From NCBI RefSeq assembly GCF_900129405.1, contig NZ_FQVQ01000017.1:1-64000 (forward strand): DNA of 64,000 nt. The letters run 5' to 3'. The position numbers and the translations under genes were made by a program. The notes under the pieces are model-generated. The model saw only the letters and a program-made list of their open reading frames with translations. It was not told the origin of the DNA and made no database searches. Positions 53,431 to 61,720 of the stretch are shown one piece after another (the stretch's first letter is position 1; every line of letters starts with the position of its first letter). The stretch comes from Flavobacterium fontis (lineage in GTDB: Bacteria > Bacteroidota > Bacteroidia > Flavobacteriales > Flavobacteriaceae).

Positions 53431-53928
53431 TTAAAAACTAATATTATGTGTTTTACAATACCATTTTTCACAAAAACCAGAATCACAACCACCTAGCTTT
53501 ATTTTTCCTTTTTCTGCTTTTTTCAATGTTCGCTTATTTGGTAAACCATAAACAATTGGAATAATATTGTCTGTATGTTGTTTAGGACATAGTTTTTCAC
53601 TCTCTTTACAAGGCTCAGGAAATGTAAACTCAAATTTTTGCTCACTGGAATCAATTATAAAATTCTCGTAAACTTTTTCCCTAACACCTGTTGCATTGAC
53701 TTTTAAAGTGTAAACTCCATTTTTTAAATTTTCAATTTTATAATTCCCATCGATATCTGTTTTCGCGTAAAAAGTGTTACCATCTTTGTCTGTAAGGATT
53801 AATACAACTCCAGGAAATGAACACTCGCTACAAATAAATCCATCAAATACTTTTCCTTTTAACGTTGCAGTTTGAGAAAATATATGATTGACAAAGAATA
53901 AAATTGATAAATATACTATCGTCTTCAT
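53431..53928 (-). CDS. Secreted carboxypeptidase-regulatory-like domain protein
   Basis: 165 residues. A signal peptide ends VNHIFSQ; then one prealbumin-like beta-sandwich: TLKGKVFDGFICSECSFPGV, VLILTDKDGNTFYAKTDIDG, NYKIENLKNGVYTLKVNATG. The tail is Cys-rich (ESEKLCPKQH, GGCDSGFCEKWYCKTH), perhaps disulfide-bonded or metal-binding. Such domains in Bacteroidota often precede TonB receptors, but here it is alone. Confidence 0.8.
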   Translation of the reverse strand: MKTIVYLSILFFVNHIFSQTATLKGKVFDGFICSECSFPGVVLILTDKDGNTFYAKTDIDGNYKIENLKNGVYTLKVNATGVREKVYENFIIDSSEQKFEFTFPEPCKESEKLCPKQHTDNIIPIVYGLPNKRTLKKAEKGKIKLGGCDSGFCEKWYCKTHNISF

Positions 53929-53950
53929 TTTCTTTTCGGTTTTTAAAATG

Positions 53951-54090
53951 ACAACTTACGGTTTGCGGCTAGCCGACTATTGAGGGTTATGCGAAAGGTT
54001 TTTGCTCTACTAAGATAAATGTTTTTTGGTTCGCACCTTTTGATGGTTCATCTCAAGAAAAACCTATAGCGGATAACGGCTGTTAGCATA
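53951..54090 (-). repeat. attC site 26 (main type, partial insert)
   Basis: CAACTTACGGTTTGCGGCTA at the left, CTATAGCGGATAACGGCTGT then TAGC at the right; spacer CTACTAAGATAAATG and TTCGCACCTTTTGATGGTTC. Confidence 0.75.
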
Positions 54091-54097
54091 AGTTTTT

Positions 54098-54739
54098 TTA
54101 ACTCATCCAAGTTCCAAACTTTTTTACAATTATCCATTTTCCCTTTATCTTTTTCAAGTAAATCGCTTTTCCGTGTCCACAAAGAGTTCCGCAGTGATAT
54201 CCTAATTCAACGTAAGCTTTCTGATTGTCGCGTGAGAAAATTGGAATAGTCATTTCATAAAAACGATAGTTTTCATCTTTTTTTCGTTTTGCCTTTTCTT
54301 TTTCAAAAGATGTAGAATTTATATTTTTTAAAATTGATTTGTCAATTATGAATTTTGAAGATTTAGAGTTTTGTGCAATTAAATTAGACGAATCTTTTGT
54401 CGTGAAAAATAGTTCATCGTTTATCTTATTATTCAATAGTTCAGTTACATAAATACGACCTGGCGCTGGAGGTAAAACTAATCCATTGGCCTGTTTTTCT
54501 GGAATATCTATTGGTAGTCTTCTTAAATCGTGACAAAGAAAGTTTGCATAGTCATCAGATTTTAGAACTTTCAAACTGTCTTGGATTATGATAGTTTCTA
54601 TAATTGAGTTAATATCTTTTATCTCTTTAAAACTTAATGGTTTTTCAATAACTTCGACGCTTTTTTGGGAATTTTCATTTCTCTTATTACAACTTAAAAT
54701 AAAAAGCAAAAAGGTTAATGTAATTATTGACTTGTTCAT
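54098..54739 (-). CDS. Lipoprotein of unknown function
   Basis: 213 residues from ATG 54739 (MNKSIITLTFLLFILSC), a type II signal; the frame extends 15 codons upstream but would hide it. ANFLCHDLRRLPIDIPEKQA and a C-terminal beta region AYVELGYHCGTLCGHGKAIY with KIKGKWIIVKKFGTWMS, which looks like the end of NTF2- or nuclear-transport-like folds. Function unknown. Confidence 0.6.
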   Translation of the reverse strand: MNKSIITLTFLLFILSCNKRNENSQKSVEVIEKPLSFKEIKDINSIIETIIIQDSLKVLKSDDYANFLCHDLRRLPIDIPEKQANGLVLPPAPGRIYVTELLNNKINDELFFTTKDSSNLIAQNSKSSKFIIDKSILKNINSTSFEKEKAKRKKDENYRFYEMTIPIFSRDNQKAYVELGYHCGTLCGHGKAIYLKKIKGKWIIVKKFGTWMS

Positions 54740-54762
54740 TTTTAAAGAGGTGTCTAAAATTT

Positions 54763-54884
54763 CTGGTAACGTTTCGGCTAACAAATAGTGCCAACTGGCA
54801 ACCGAAAAGCTAAGTAAAGAAAAAGATTTTGATTTATCAGAGTACTTTCATAAATATATGAATATCAAGCATTTTTGTTAGCAA
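54763..54884 (-). repeat. attC site 27 (divergent type)
   Basis: GGTAACGTTTCGGCTAACAA at the left, CAAGCATTTTTGTTAGCAAT at the right; the spacer is unlike the others. The end of the next gene (codons for IASNC and the TAA) is inside or at this arm, which also carries the palindrome GCAATTGCTAGCAATTG. Confidence 0.65.
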
Positions 54885-55678
54885 TTGCTAGCAATTGTTT
54901 TAATTATGCGCTCCAATTCAAGGAACTTATCCATTGTTGGTTCAACTAACGTTTTTATAAAAAAATCATTTTCTTTTAATTCTATTTCAATTTCTTCCAA
55001 CCCTTCAAACTTTTTTAATAAATGAATTAATGGTAAAATATTAATCTCTTCTTTAATTGGATAAATTTCAAAGTTTTCAATTATAAATGGGTCGTCCTGC
55101 CGAATTTTATCAAGAACACTTTCTAGGTTAGTTTTGGGACGCAAATAGTAATGCCCGTCGAAATTTGTGGTTTTAACCCAGTAAAGAATTTGAAATCCAT
55201 TAATTCCTATTTGTTGACGAGTGGATTCTATGTAAACTTTTGGAAACAGCACTAAAAAATTTGACTCTAAGTTTTTATAACAGCGTTGGCAGTCAAAAGT
55301 GTCATATTTTTTGGTGATTGATATTGTATCAAGTATCGAGTAATGTTCCTCATCAAGAGTGAAGACAGAATAATTGTTTACTTTAAGGTAGTTAGCAATC
55401 TCCTCGACAACCCTTTCTGTGGCATCAAAATATTGATCGAGTTCTTTTTTGGTTCTTATCCTATTGTGATTATCGTGATCAATAAAAGTTCCTTTTTCGG
55501 CTTGTTCTAATGTGATTTCCATTCCTGTTTCAGGGTCATAAATTAAGGGAGATTCTAAACGTTTTCTAATTTCGGCCTTTTCAATTTTTTCCTTTTGATA
55601 TTCCTTATATACTCTCGTAAGCATAAATACTAAAATGACTGGGATTAAGTACTGGATGAAAGTTAAGACGGTGATCAT
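54878..55678 (-). CDS. Membrane-anchored protein of unknown function
   Basis: 266 residues: an N-terminal helix (FIQYLIPVILVFMLTRVY), a short coiled-coil-like basic stretch (YKEYQKEKIEKAEIRKRLES), then a cytoplasmic alpha/beta region. A Cys pair DCQRCYKN and the strand LVLFPKVYIESTRQQIGING are visible. No family recognised. Confidence 0.55.
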   Translation of the reverse strand: MITVLTFIQYLIPVILVFMLTRVYKEYQKEKIEKAEIRKRLESPLIYDPETGMEITLEQAEKGTFIDHDNHNRIRTKKELDQYFDATERVVEEIANYLKVNNYSVFTLDEEHYSILDTISITKKYDTFDCQRCYKNLESNFLVLFPKVYIESTRQQIGINGFQILYWVKTTNFDGHYYLRPKTNLESVLDKIRQDDPFIIENFEIYPIKEEINILPLIHLLKKFEGLEEIEIELKENDFFIKTLVEPTMDKFLELERIIKTIASNC

Positions 55679-55696
55679 GTGAGTTTCTGTAAAATG

Positions 55697-55840
55697 TTTC
55701 CTATCGTTCCGCCGCTAGCCGACTATGGCCCAAAAGCGAAAGGTTTTTGCTCTACTAAGATAAATGTTTTTTGGTTCGGACTGTTTGAATGGTACAACTC
55801 AAGAAAAACCAGCAATAGCGTGAAACTGGGGTTAGCAGTA
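55697..55840 (-). repeat. attC site 28 (main type, partial insert)
   Basis: ATCGTTCCGCCGCTAGCCGA at the left, AATAGCGTGAAACTGGGGTT then AGCAGT at the right; spacer CTACTAAGATAAATG. GTTAGCAGT (55831-55839) is exactly complementary to ACTGCTAAC (56451-56459). Confidence 0.8.
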
Positions 55841-55851
55841 GCTTTTCAGAT

Positions 55852-56421
55852 TCATGTTTTGTTTAAAATAGATTTTAACTTTTTTTCTAAATAAAAATAA
55901 AGCATAACAATTACTAAAAAGAAACATATCTTAGTGAGAATCCCTATTATAAGTTCAATAAATGTAAAGTTAAAACTGTATGAACTGGGTAAATAATCTC
56001 TTTCAAATGATGTTAAAATAATAATACATTGTTCTATTGAAACCATAAAAAATATACTAAATATAATCCTGAGTATTTTCTGTTTTCTCACTTTTTTAAG
56101 CCGCAAAAGTTGACTTAAACTAATCCACAATATTGGTTGAAGCCAATAACCAAACCAATATTTTCCAAACATTCTTTGAATCATTCCAGATTTTTCAAAT
56201 TCAGAACTTTCAAAATAGCTTTTGAATAGTAAAGAAATCCAGATCAAAAGAAAAACTATTCCTGCAAAAGAAATTATTTTGTTGGATGTTTCGTCAATTA
56301 CATTAATTATTTCATTTTTTATGAAGCTTGAAATTATGAGATAAACAATAGTATATAGTCCAAAAGCAATGAATAAATCGACTCTAATTATTTGTAAAAC
56401 TAAATCAAGATTTTCAACCAT
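55852..56421 (-). CDS. Integral membrane protein of unknown function
   Basis: 189 residues with five hydrophobic stretches, including DLFIAFGLYTIVYLIISSFI, IISFAGIVFLLIWISLLFKS, WLQPILWISLSQLLRL and CFFLVIVMLYFYLEKK. Polar residues are few, so no catalytic site is apparent. The cassette has perfect complementary ends. Confidence 0.6.
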   Translation of the reverse strand: MVENLDLVLQIIRVDLFIAFGLYTIVYLIISSFIKNEIINVIDETSNKIISFAGIVFLLIWISLLFKSYFESSEFEKSGMIQRMFGKYWFGYWLQPILWISLSQLLRLKKVRKQKILRIIFSIFFMVSIEQCIIILTSFERDYLPSSYSFNFTFIELIIGILTKICFFLVIVMLYFYLEKKLKSILNKT

Positions 56422-56450
56422 TATTTCTATCGAAGACGTTTTTTAATGTT

Positions 56451-56599
56451 ACTGCTAACGTTCCGACTGTGGCGATCAATGCGAAACGATTTTTCCTTAC
56501 TAAGATAAACGTTTTTTGCTACGCACCGTTCGCTTCGCTCGAGTCGTGAAAATAGGGTGGAAGCGAAGTAAATCGAGCCCTAGCCGCTGTTATGAGTCG
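56451..56599 (-). repeat. attC site 29, both arms shortened
   Basis: AACGTTCCGACTGTGGCG at the left lacks CGGCTAGCCG, and CCCTAGCCGCTGTTATG at the right lacks about seven bases (CGGCTAG) relative to sites 4 and 35. The spacer is of the standard long form (ACTAAGATAAACG, GCACCGTTCGCTTCGCTCG). Confidence 0.8.
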
Positions 56600-56987
56600 T
56601 TTTATAGTTACTCTTAATGACTTTATATTCTGAATATTTAAAAACCCTCGCTTTATCAACTTTCTGTTTAGTTTTTATATAATTTTTTGGATAACCTAAG
56701 TCAGGATAAAAATTTCCAGTAAATTCGATGATGTCTCCATTACATCCCAAAGTTTCTGGCAATTCTTTGTCTTCAGTTTCAGCTTCGATAAATATTGATT
56801 TTTTAGCTAAACTATTTTCATCTTCAATTTCCGCGATATCTTTTAAAGTTACCCAATTTGGACATTCACATGCCCAGGCAACATACTGCAATTTTATTTT
56901 CTTTTTTTGAAGATTTGTGTTTTGCTTCTTTTCACATGCTAAGAAGAAAAAGCTTAAAAGTAAAATTATGACTGCATTTTGGTTCAT
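56580..56987 (-). CDS. Lipoprotein of unknown function
   Basis: 135 residues. Type II signal ends LSFFFLAC. Motifs VAWACECPNWV and ETLGCNGDIIEFTGNFYPDL suggest disulfide or metal-binding cysteines. The C-terminal residues TTHNSG and the TAG stop are read through attC 29. A 40-bp stretch encoding FKYSEYKVIKSNY is duplicated exactly at 41786-41825. Confidence 0.6.
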   Translation of the reverse strand: MNQNAVIILLLSFFFLACEKKQNTNLQKKKIKLQYVAWACECPNWVTLKDIAEIEDENSLAKKSIFIEAETEDKELPETLGCNGDIIEFTGNFYPDLGYPKNYIKTKQKVDKARVFKYSEYKVIKSNYKTTHNSG

Positions 56988-57010
56988 TGTTAACTTCGGT
57001 TGCGTTAGAA

Positions 57011-57177
57011 TAGCTTATAACGTGTCGCGACTTTCACCTGTTGCTGCTGCAGTCACGAACCAAAACAAATATACATAATGTCTTTAGAACTGAATTGTTG
57101 AAAATAAGCCAAATGTAGATCGAAGCAAAAGGTAAGCGCTAAGCCCAGCAATTGGGTGAAACTGGGGTTATTACACG
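57011..57177 (-). repeat. attC site 30 (divergent type)
   Basis: TTATAACGTGTCGCGACTTT and CACCTG at the left, CAATTGGGTGAAACTGGGGT then TATTAC at the right. The spacer lacks CTAAGATA and the insert. Confidence 0.65.
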
Positions 57178-57180
57178 TTT

Positions 57181-57777
57181 TTATTTTTCATTATCAAATT
57201 CAATAAGTAGATTACATAACTTATAAAATTCAGTTTCTTTTTTTGGCGACCATCTTACAACTGCGTGAAATTTTCTTCCAGTGCAATTATCACTATTTGG
57301 AGAATTTGCTTCTAATGTCCAAATTGACCCATCAAAACCACCTTCTTTAAGGTTTCTGACGGGAAATGTCCAAAAACAACTTTTATGTATTTGTGATTGA
57401 AAATTGTTCCATTCACTTTTTAATAACGTTCTCTCTGATTTTTTTTCAATACTATCACCACCCTTTCCAGTTTTGTAATTTTTTTTAACAATCATTGTAT
57501 AATTTTCAAAATCATTTTGTATCCTGTAAACAAATGTTGATCCGTTCATCAAGTTTTTTATTGATACCCTGTAAACTTCATTATTCTCAAACCTCAAATC
57601 AGGTTCTTTTATGCTTTCCAAATACTTTTGATAATTTATCTTGTTAACTGAATTTATAGTGTTAAGTATACTATCATTTTTCTGTACAACTTTTAAATCA
57701 ATAGTACAATCGCATTTATTTTGACAACTTAAGTTCAAAACGAAAAGTAAAATAAGGAAAATGTTTTTCGAGTTCAT
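57181..57777 (-). CDS. Lipoprotein of unknown function
   Basis: 198 residues from ATG 57777 (MNSKNIFLILLFVLNLSC). QNKCDCTIDL follows the lipid-anchor cysteine. The body has DLRFENNEVYRVSIKNLMNG, GSIWTLEANSPNSDNCTGRK and a C-terminal FYKLCNLLIEF. No named domain. Confidence 0.6.
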   Translation of the reverse strand: MNSKNIFLILLFVLNLSCQNKCDCTIDLKVVQKNDSILNTINSVNKINYQKYLESIKEPDLRFENNEVYRVSIKNLMNGSTFVYRIQNDFENYTMIVKKNYKTGKGGDSIEKKSERTLLKSEWNNFQSQIHKSCFWTFPVRNLKEGGFDGSIWTLEANSPNSDNCTGRKFHAVVRWSPKKETEFYKLCNLLIEFDNEK

Positions 57778-57782
57778 AAAAT

Positions 57783-57882
57783 GTAAGGTAACGGGTTGCG
57801 GCCTAGTGGAGGTGGCGATTTTCACCACAAATGGGTCTACTGAGCACTGAACTACTACTTAAAAAAACAACTGTTAATTGCA
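57783..57882 (-). repeat. attC site 31 (short, second type)
   Basis: GGTAACGGGTTGCGGCCTAG at the left, CAACTGTTAATTG at the right; only about 100 bp. The inner block GGTGGCGATTTTCACCACAA to CACTGAAC is shared with site 37. Confidence 0.75.
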
Positions 57883-57891
57883 GGCGTTTTT

Positions 57892-59103
57892 TTATAGTAG
57901 TACTCGAACATTGAAGTACAAATCTTTATAGTCCATAAAATCCTCGTATGCTATTCCTAATGAAATTCTCTTAATCGGAAATTTATACTTAAAATTTAAA
58001 GATTTAAAAATTTCGGTTTTGTAATTCACTTGGTTTTTAAAAAATGAAGTTGTCAATGTAGTACTTATGTTTGTCTTTGAAAACCATTTGTAAGCATACA
58101 TATGTCCCCCTAATTTATTATAATTTTGTCTTATATAATCTACTCCTAATCCGACGCCGAAATTTTTTTTAAGGTTCATCCCATATTTGATTTGATGATT
58201 TTCAAATATGTTTTTTGCATCATTAATTCTTAGTATTCTATTCTGGTAGTTGTAAACAATAAAATCAGAAAAGTTTGATTTTTTGAATAATAAATTCCAT
58301 TTCGTTGTTTGAAAATTCAAATGATGAAATCCATTTCTATCAAAGTTATATTGCAATGAAGCACTTCCGTTTACTTCTACTTTTCCTATATAAGTTGTAG
58401 AATAAGAAGAAAAGAATCCAAAAGGTAATTTTGTAGCTCCGCTGTATCCTAATTCTAAAGAATTTGACACATAACACATAGTTGTCATTCCTCCTGAATT
58501 GTAACAACCTTTCTTTGGTAAGGTGTTTTTAAACGAGTTATAATGTTCTTGCAAAGTTAATGTGTCTGATATGTTTTTTACAAAATCCAAAACAACTATT
58601 GCTTCAGGAATAGAATCTTGGGTTGATGGTGTCCAGTATTTTTTTAACCAATAATTATTTTTATCAGAATGCTCAATAATATAAGTAATTCCGTTACATC
58701 CATGTGGCCAATTTTCTATTTCCCTGTCTGATGGGATATTCAAAATTTTGGAGTTTTGAACAATATTGTAGATACGCTCAGCTTGTTTTGATGATAGAAT
58801 TATTTTTTTTGATAAAGTTTCAGAATTACTTCTATTTGCTTTTCTTGTATGGTAAATATAATTGGTAATTGAACCATAAATTTTTGAACTGTCTTTTGAA
58901 ATTTCAATTACTTGTCCGTGATTCCAAAATCTAAAATTGAATTCGTCTGCTGATTTTACGAAATCCTTTAATTCTAAAGTTTTTTGAATTTCACTATTTC
59001 TTTTATACCAATACGTCGTGTCTCCTTTTATTTCTTTCGTTTGAGAAAACGTAGTCTGAAACAACAGTAAAAGCAGAACTGTGATTATGTGCAGTTTCTT
59101 CAT
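57892..59103 (-). CDS. Secreted protein with possible outer-membrane barrel region
   Basis: 403 residues from ATG 59103 (MKKLHIITVLLLLLFQTTFSQ), a Sec signal peptide. The N-terminal half is soluble (WNHGQVIEISKDSSKIYGSI, RIYNIVQNSKILNIPSDREI). From about residue 215 on, alternating amphipathic strands (SASLQYNFDRNGFHHLNFQ, NFGVGLGVDYIRQNYNKLG, ending DLYFNVRVLL) resemble a beta-barrel that could insert in the outer membrane. Unusually large for a cassette gene. Function unknown. Confidence 0.6.
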   Translation of the reverse strand: MKKLHIITVLLLLLFQTTFSQTKEIKGDTTYWYKRNSEIQKTLELKDFVKSADEFNFRFWNHGQVIEISKDSSKIYGSITNYIYHTRKANRSNSETLSKKIILSSKQAERIYNIVQNSKILNIPSDREIENWPHGCNGITYIIEHSDKNNYWLKKYWTPSTQDSIPEAIVVLDFVKNISDTLTLQEHYNSFKNTLPKKGCYNSGGMTTMCYVSNSLELGYSGATKLPFGFFSSYSTTYIGKVEVNGSASLQYNFDRNGFHHLNFQTTKWNLLFKKSNFSDFIVYNYQNRILRINDAKNIFENHQIKYGMNLKKNFGVGLGVDYIRQNYNKLGGHMYAYKWFSKTNISTTLTTSFFKNQVNYKTEIFKSLNFKYKFPIKRISLGIAYEDFMDYKDLYFNVRVLL

Positions 59104-59110
59104 ACGCTTG

Positions 59111-59247
59111 TAGTTAACGTTCCGGTGCTTGGCAAGTTTGCACACTTCGGAACCGATTATTTTCTAATAAATATAAAACTTCTTGCGAAATGTAAACGTG
59201 TATTTACTACAAAATTCGAAAGTAAACCAACTTGTGTTTGTGGTAGT
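59111..59247 (-). repeat. attC site 32 (divergent, decayed gene-side arm)
   Basis: AGTTAACGTTCCGGTGCTTG at the left; AACCAACTTGTGTTTGTGGT at the right is a weak match to CCAAACnnCTGTTA. The spacer is different from other sites. Confidence 0.55.
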
Positions 59248-59252
59248 GTTTC

Positions 59253-59852
59253 TTAATCAAAATGAACGTAAATGTCAGCATATTGTTCCCATCTATTTCT
59301 TTCCCATATTAGAAATAGAAATGAAAGTTGTTTCTCATTTACATCGTAATTTCGTTGATTTAATATCAAACAATATTTGTTTTTTCTTAAAAATATTGGT
59401 TTTGAAAAAGTATAAATGATTGAACACATTAAACATTCATTTTCAGTTGCAAGTTTTTTAGTAATTTTAAAAACTTCAGCAAAGTTATTTTTATCGATTG
59501 CTTTAGAATTTGGCAATAAACTATCATTCCAAACTTCTCCTTTTAATTTATATAATTCACTTAATATAAATTCTTTTTCTTTTTTAGTAATTTTAAAATA
59601 TTTATTATTGTTAGCTTTATACAGATTGCAAATTTTGAATTTATTTGTTTTTTTAATTACAGCTATTGTTGAATCAATAATACTGTCTTGAATGTTTTTA
59701 GAATAATATAATGTATCACATTTTACATTTCTATATTCCATTCTACTTTGCCAATCCCAATAAATATTCAATACTTCAACAGCTTTGGGTTGTGCATTTG
59801 AATTAAAAGAAATTAGTACTAATATTAAATTTAATAATTGAAATTTTGTCAT
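59253..59852 (-). CDS. Secreted protein of unknown function
   Basis: 199 residues with signal peptide ending SFNSNAQ. LAIKTKNKFKICNLYKANNN-like basic region and ATENECLMCSIIYTFSKPIF with a CLMC pair; ends WERNRWEQYADIYVHFD. No family recognised. Confidence 0.55.
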   Translation of the reverse strand: MTKFQLLNLILVLISFNSNAQPKAVEVLNIYWDWQSRMEYRNVKCDTLYYSKNIQDSIIDSTIAVIKKTNKFKICNLYKANNNKYFKITKKEKEFILSELYKLKGEVWNDSLLPNSKAIDKNNFAEVFKITKKLATENECLMCSIIYTFSKPIFLRKNKYCLILNQRNYDVNEKQLSFLFLIWERNRWEQYADIYVHFD

Positions 59853-59897
59853 TTTTTATTTTTAGTTTTTAAATTCTCTCTCGCGTTTTTAACATTA

Positions 59898-60063
59898 ACA
59901 CCAACGTTTCGCAGCTAGTCGACTGTGGCGATCAAAGCGAAACGATTTTTCCTTACTAAGATAAACGTTTTTTGCTACGCACCGTTCGTTTCGCTCGGGT
60001 CGTGTAAACCTAACGCCTAATTAACACATTCGAGCCATAGCGGCTTGCAGCTGTTGTGCGCCG
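59898..60063 (-). repeat. attC site 33 (main type, long spacer)
   Basis: CCAACGTTTCGCAGCTAGTC at the left, CATAGCGGCTTGCAGCTGTT at the right; spacer ACTAAGATAAACG, GCACCGTTCGTTTCGCTCGG. GTTGTGCGCC is complementary to GGCGTACAAC (60405) except at one position. Confidence 0.8.
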
Positions 60064-60384
60064 TTACATTTTATCTTTAATTTTTTGAAGTATACTTTTT
60101 CTAAACCAGTTTCGCTTCTCTACTTCCCTACATAAAGGTGTATACAGTTCCGTTTCTACATCAGAATCCCAAAAATTCATATGATATGAACCTTCGAACC
60201 AATATCTTTCATCTTTGGTAATTTCCCTGCCTTGTGAAATTCCAAGTTCTGTTAAGCCACAACTAATTTCGATTACATTTAGAAAAAACAAGGACATCTT
60301 ATTTTCTGAATTTTCTCTACATCTAGATTCCAAGCAGTAATTTCTTAATCGGCTTAATATTAATTTAAGTTCAATATCGGTCAT
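60064..60384 (-). CDS. Small cytoplasmic protein of unknown function
   Basis: 106 residues, no signal: LSRLRNYCLESRCRENSENK, NVIEISCGLTELGISQGREI, DERYWFEGSYHMNFWDSDVE. Mixed charge with three cysteines. No family recognised. Confidence 0.5.
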   Translation of the reverse strand: MTDIELKLILSRLRNYCLESRCRENSENKMSLFFLNVIEISCGLTELGISQGREITKDERYWFEGSYHMNFWDSDVETELYTPLCREVEKRNWFRKSILQKIKDKM

Positions 60385-60404
60385 TTTAAGAGTTTTTGGG
60401 TAAT

Positions 60405-60542
60405 GGCGTACAACGTTTCTCAGCTAGCCTAAGGTGGCGATTTCGGAACACAAAACTGTCAATAGACCTCAAAAGTTGATGAGAGGTAGAATGTTCAATG
60501 AACCATTTCACCCGCCATTCAGCCAAACGCCTGTTATAGGCT
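60405..60542 (-). repeat. attC site 34 (second type)
   Basis: CAACGTTTCTCAGCTAGCCT at the left and CGCCATTCAGCCAAACGCCT then GTTATAGG at the right; spacer GGAACACAAAACTGTCAATA. Confidence 0.75.
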
Positions 60543-60574
60543 ATCGTTACTGTCGTCTGTGTCATCTCATTTAA

Positions 60575-60982
60575 CTATTCTTGGTCTGTTTCAGTTCCCC
60601 AACCGTCGAATTCACAGTCGAATTTATAGCCAAGTTCGCACATTTGTTTCGTCCACTGTTTTACAACTTCGTCAGACATTTTCATCTTAGTTGTTCGACC
60701 TGTAACGACAAACAAGTTTTTGTCGCCTGCAGAAACACCGTGTTGAACTGTATAATCCAACTTTTCAATTTCTGTCGCTAATTGCTTTGCCTTGTCAGCA
60801 TTGTTTGTATAGAAAAAGTATTCAAGCTTTAATTCTCTGTCAGCTGTCACGTTTAAGTTTCGCAACTGTTCAATTGTCTGCGGTGTCATTTGCATTTGCT
60901 TTTCACGATTACTGTTAAATGCTGGTTCACTAACAAATTGTCCATTGTTAGATTTTGGTTTTAAAAAGTCAAATAGTCCCAT
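60575..60982 (-). CDS. RraB-like (ribonuclease E inhibitor RraB family) protein
   Basis: 135 residues. The domain runs from about 40: ELKLEYFFYTNNADKAKQLA, GVSAGDKNLFVVTGRTTKM and a C-terminal LGYKFDCEFDGWGTE, matching the RraB fold, a ferredoxin-like domain that binds RNase E in proteobacteria. In Bacteroidota its partner is not known, so an effect on RNA turnover is inference. An amphipathic MGLFDFLKPK begins the protein. Confidence 0.75.
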   Translation of the reverse strand: MGLFDFLKPKSNNGQFVSEPAFNSNREKQMQMTPQTIEQLRNLNVTADRELKLEYFFYTNNADKAKQLATEIEKLDYTVQHGVSAGDKNLFVVTGRTTKMKMSDEVVKQWTKQMCELGYKFDCEFDGWGTETDQE

Positions 60983-61067
60983 TACAATTATTGTTGTCGT
61001 GATTAAAATTAGTCCTGCGATTAGTATTTTTCTTTGTTATCATGTTTCATCACGGTCGTCATACGGT

Positions 61068-61233
61068 TGTTATAACGTTCCGCGGCTAGCCGACTGTGTC
61101 GGGCTATGCGAAAGGTATTTCTTTCACTAAGATAAACGTTTTTTGCTACGCACCGTTCGCAAAGCTCGGGTCGTGTAAACCAAACACCAAACTAGCACAT
61201 TCGAGCCCTAGCGGCTAGCGGCAGTTATAAGCC
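61068..61233 (-). repeat. attC site 35 (main type, long spacer, near-consensus)
   Basis: ATAACGTTCCGCGGCTAGCC at the left, CCCTAGCGGCTAGCGGCAGT then TATAAGCC at the right; spacer ACTAAGATAAACG, GCACCGTTCGCAAAGCTCGG and ACACCAAACTAGCACAT. Confidence 0.85.
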
Positions 61234-61704
61234 GTTTTTCTTTTTCTCAATCAACGACAAAGTTTGCTTATTAAATATTTCTGTTCCTTTTGAAATATAA
61301 TTTGGAATCACACATTCACCAACACTAATGTATATTATTTTGTTGTCGTCTTCTGTATTTTCGTTCTCTTCCAATGAAGTTGCATAACTGTTCATTCCAC
61401 TTATCAATAGTACAGGATTACCCTCTCTAAAAAGTTGTGTTGCTATCCCAATTAATCTTACTTCAACAATTTTATTTATAATCTCTTCATTATACGCTAA
61501 CGATAAAATACAATCTTGTATTGAACATAAACCAGATTTTTTTAATGCCGGATAATTTTCAATTACTTCTGAACCGTAGTTTAAATTTTTAAAACACTTT
61601 GAAAAAAGTTTATATGAAATATCAACTTTCAAAGAATCGGCATTTTGTCCAATAGCTTTAGACATTAAAAAAACTGTAAGTACAAGATATAATCTCGATT
61701 TCAT
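61225..61704 (-). CDS. Secreted protein of unknown function
   Basis: 159 residues with signal peptide ending MSKAIGQ. LFSKCFKNLNYGSEVIENYP and SGLCSIQDCILSLAYNEEII contain three cysteines; the rest is alpha/beta. The TAA stop (61225-61227) is part of the attC core. No family recognised. Confidence 0.55.
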   Translation of the reverse strand: MKSRLYLVLTVFLMSKAIGQNADSLKVDISYKLFSKCFKNLNYGSEVIENYPALKKSGLCSIQDCILSLAYNEEIINKIVEVRLIGIATQLFREGNPVLLISGMNSYATSLEENENTEDDNKIIYISVGECVIPNYISKGTEIFNKQTLSLIEKKKNGL

Positions 61705-61720
61705 TACGCGTGTTTAAAAT

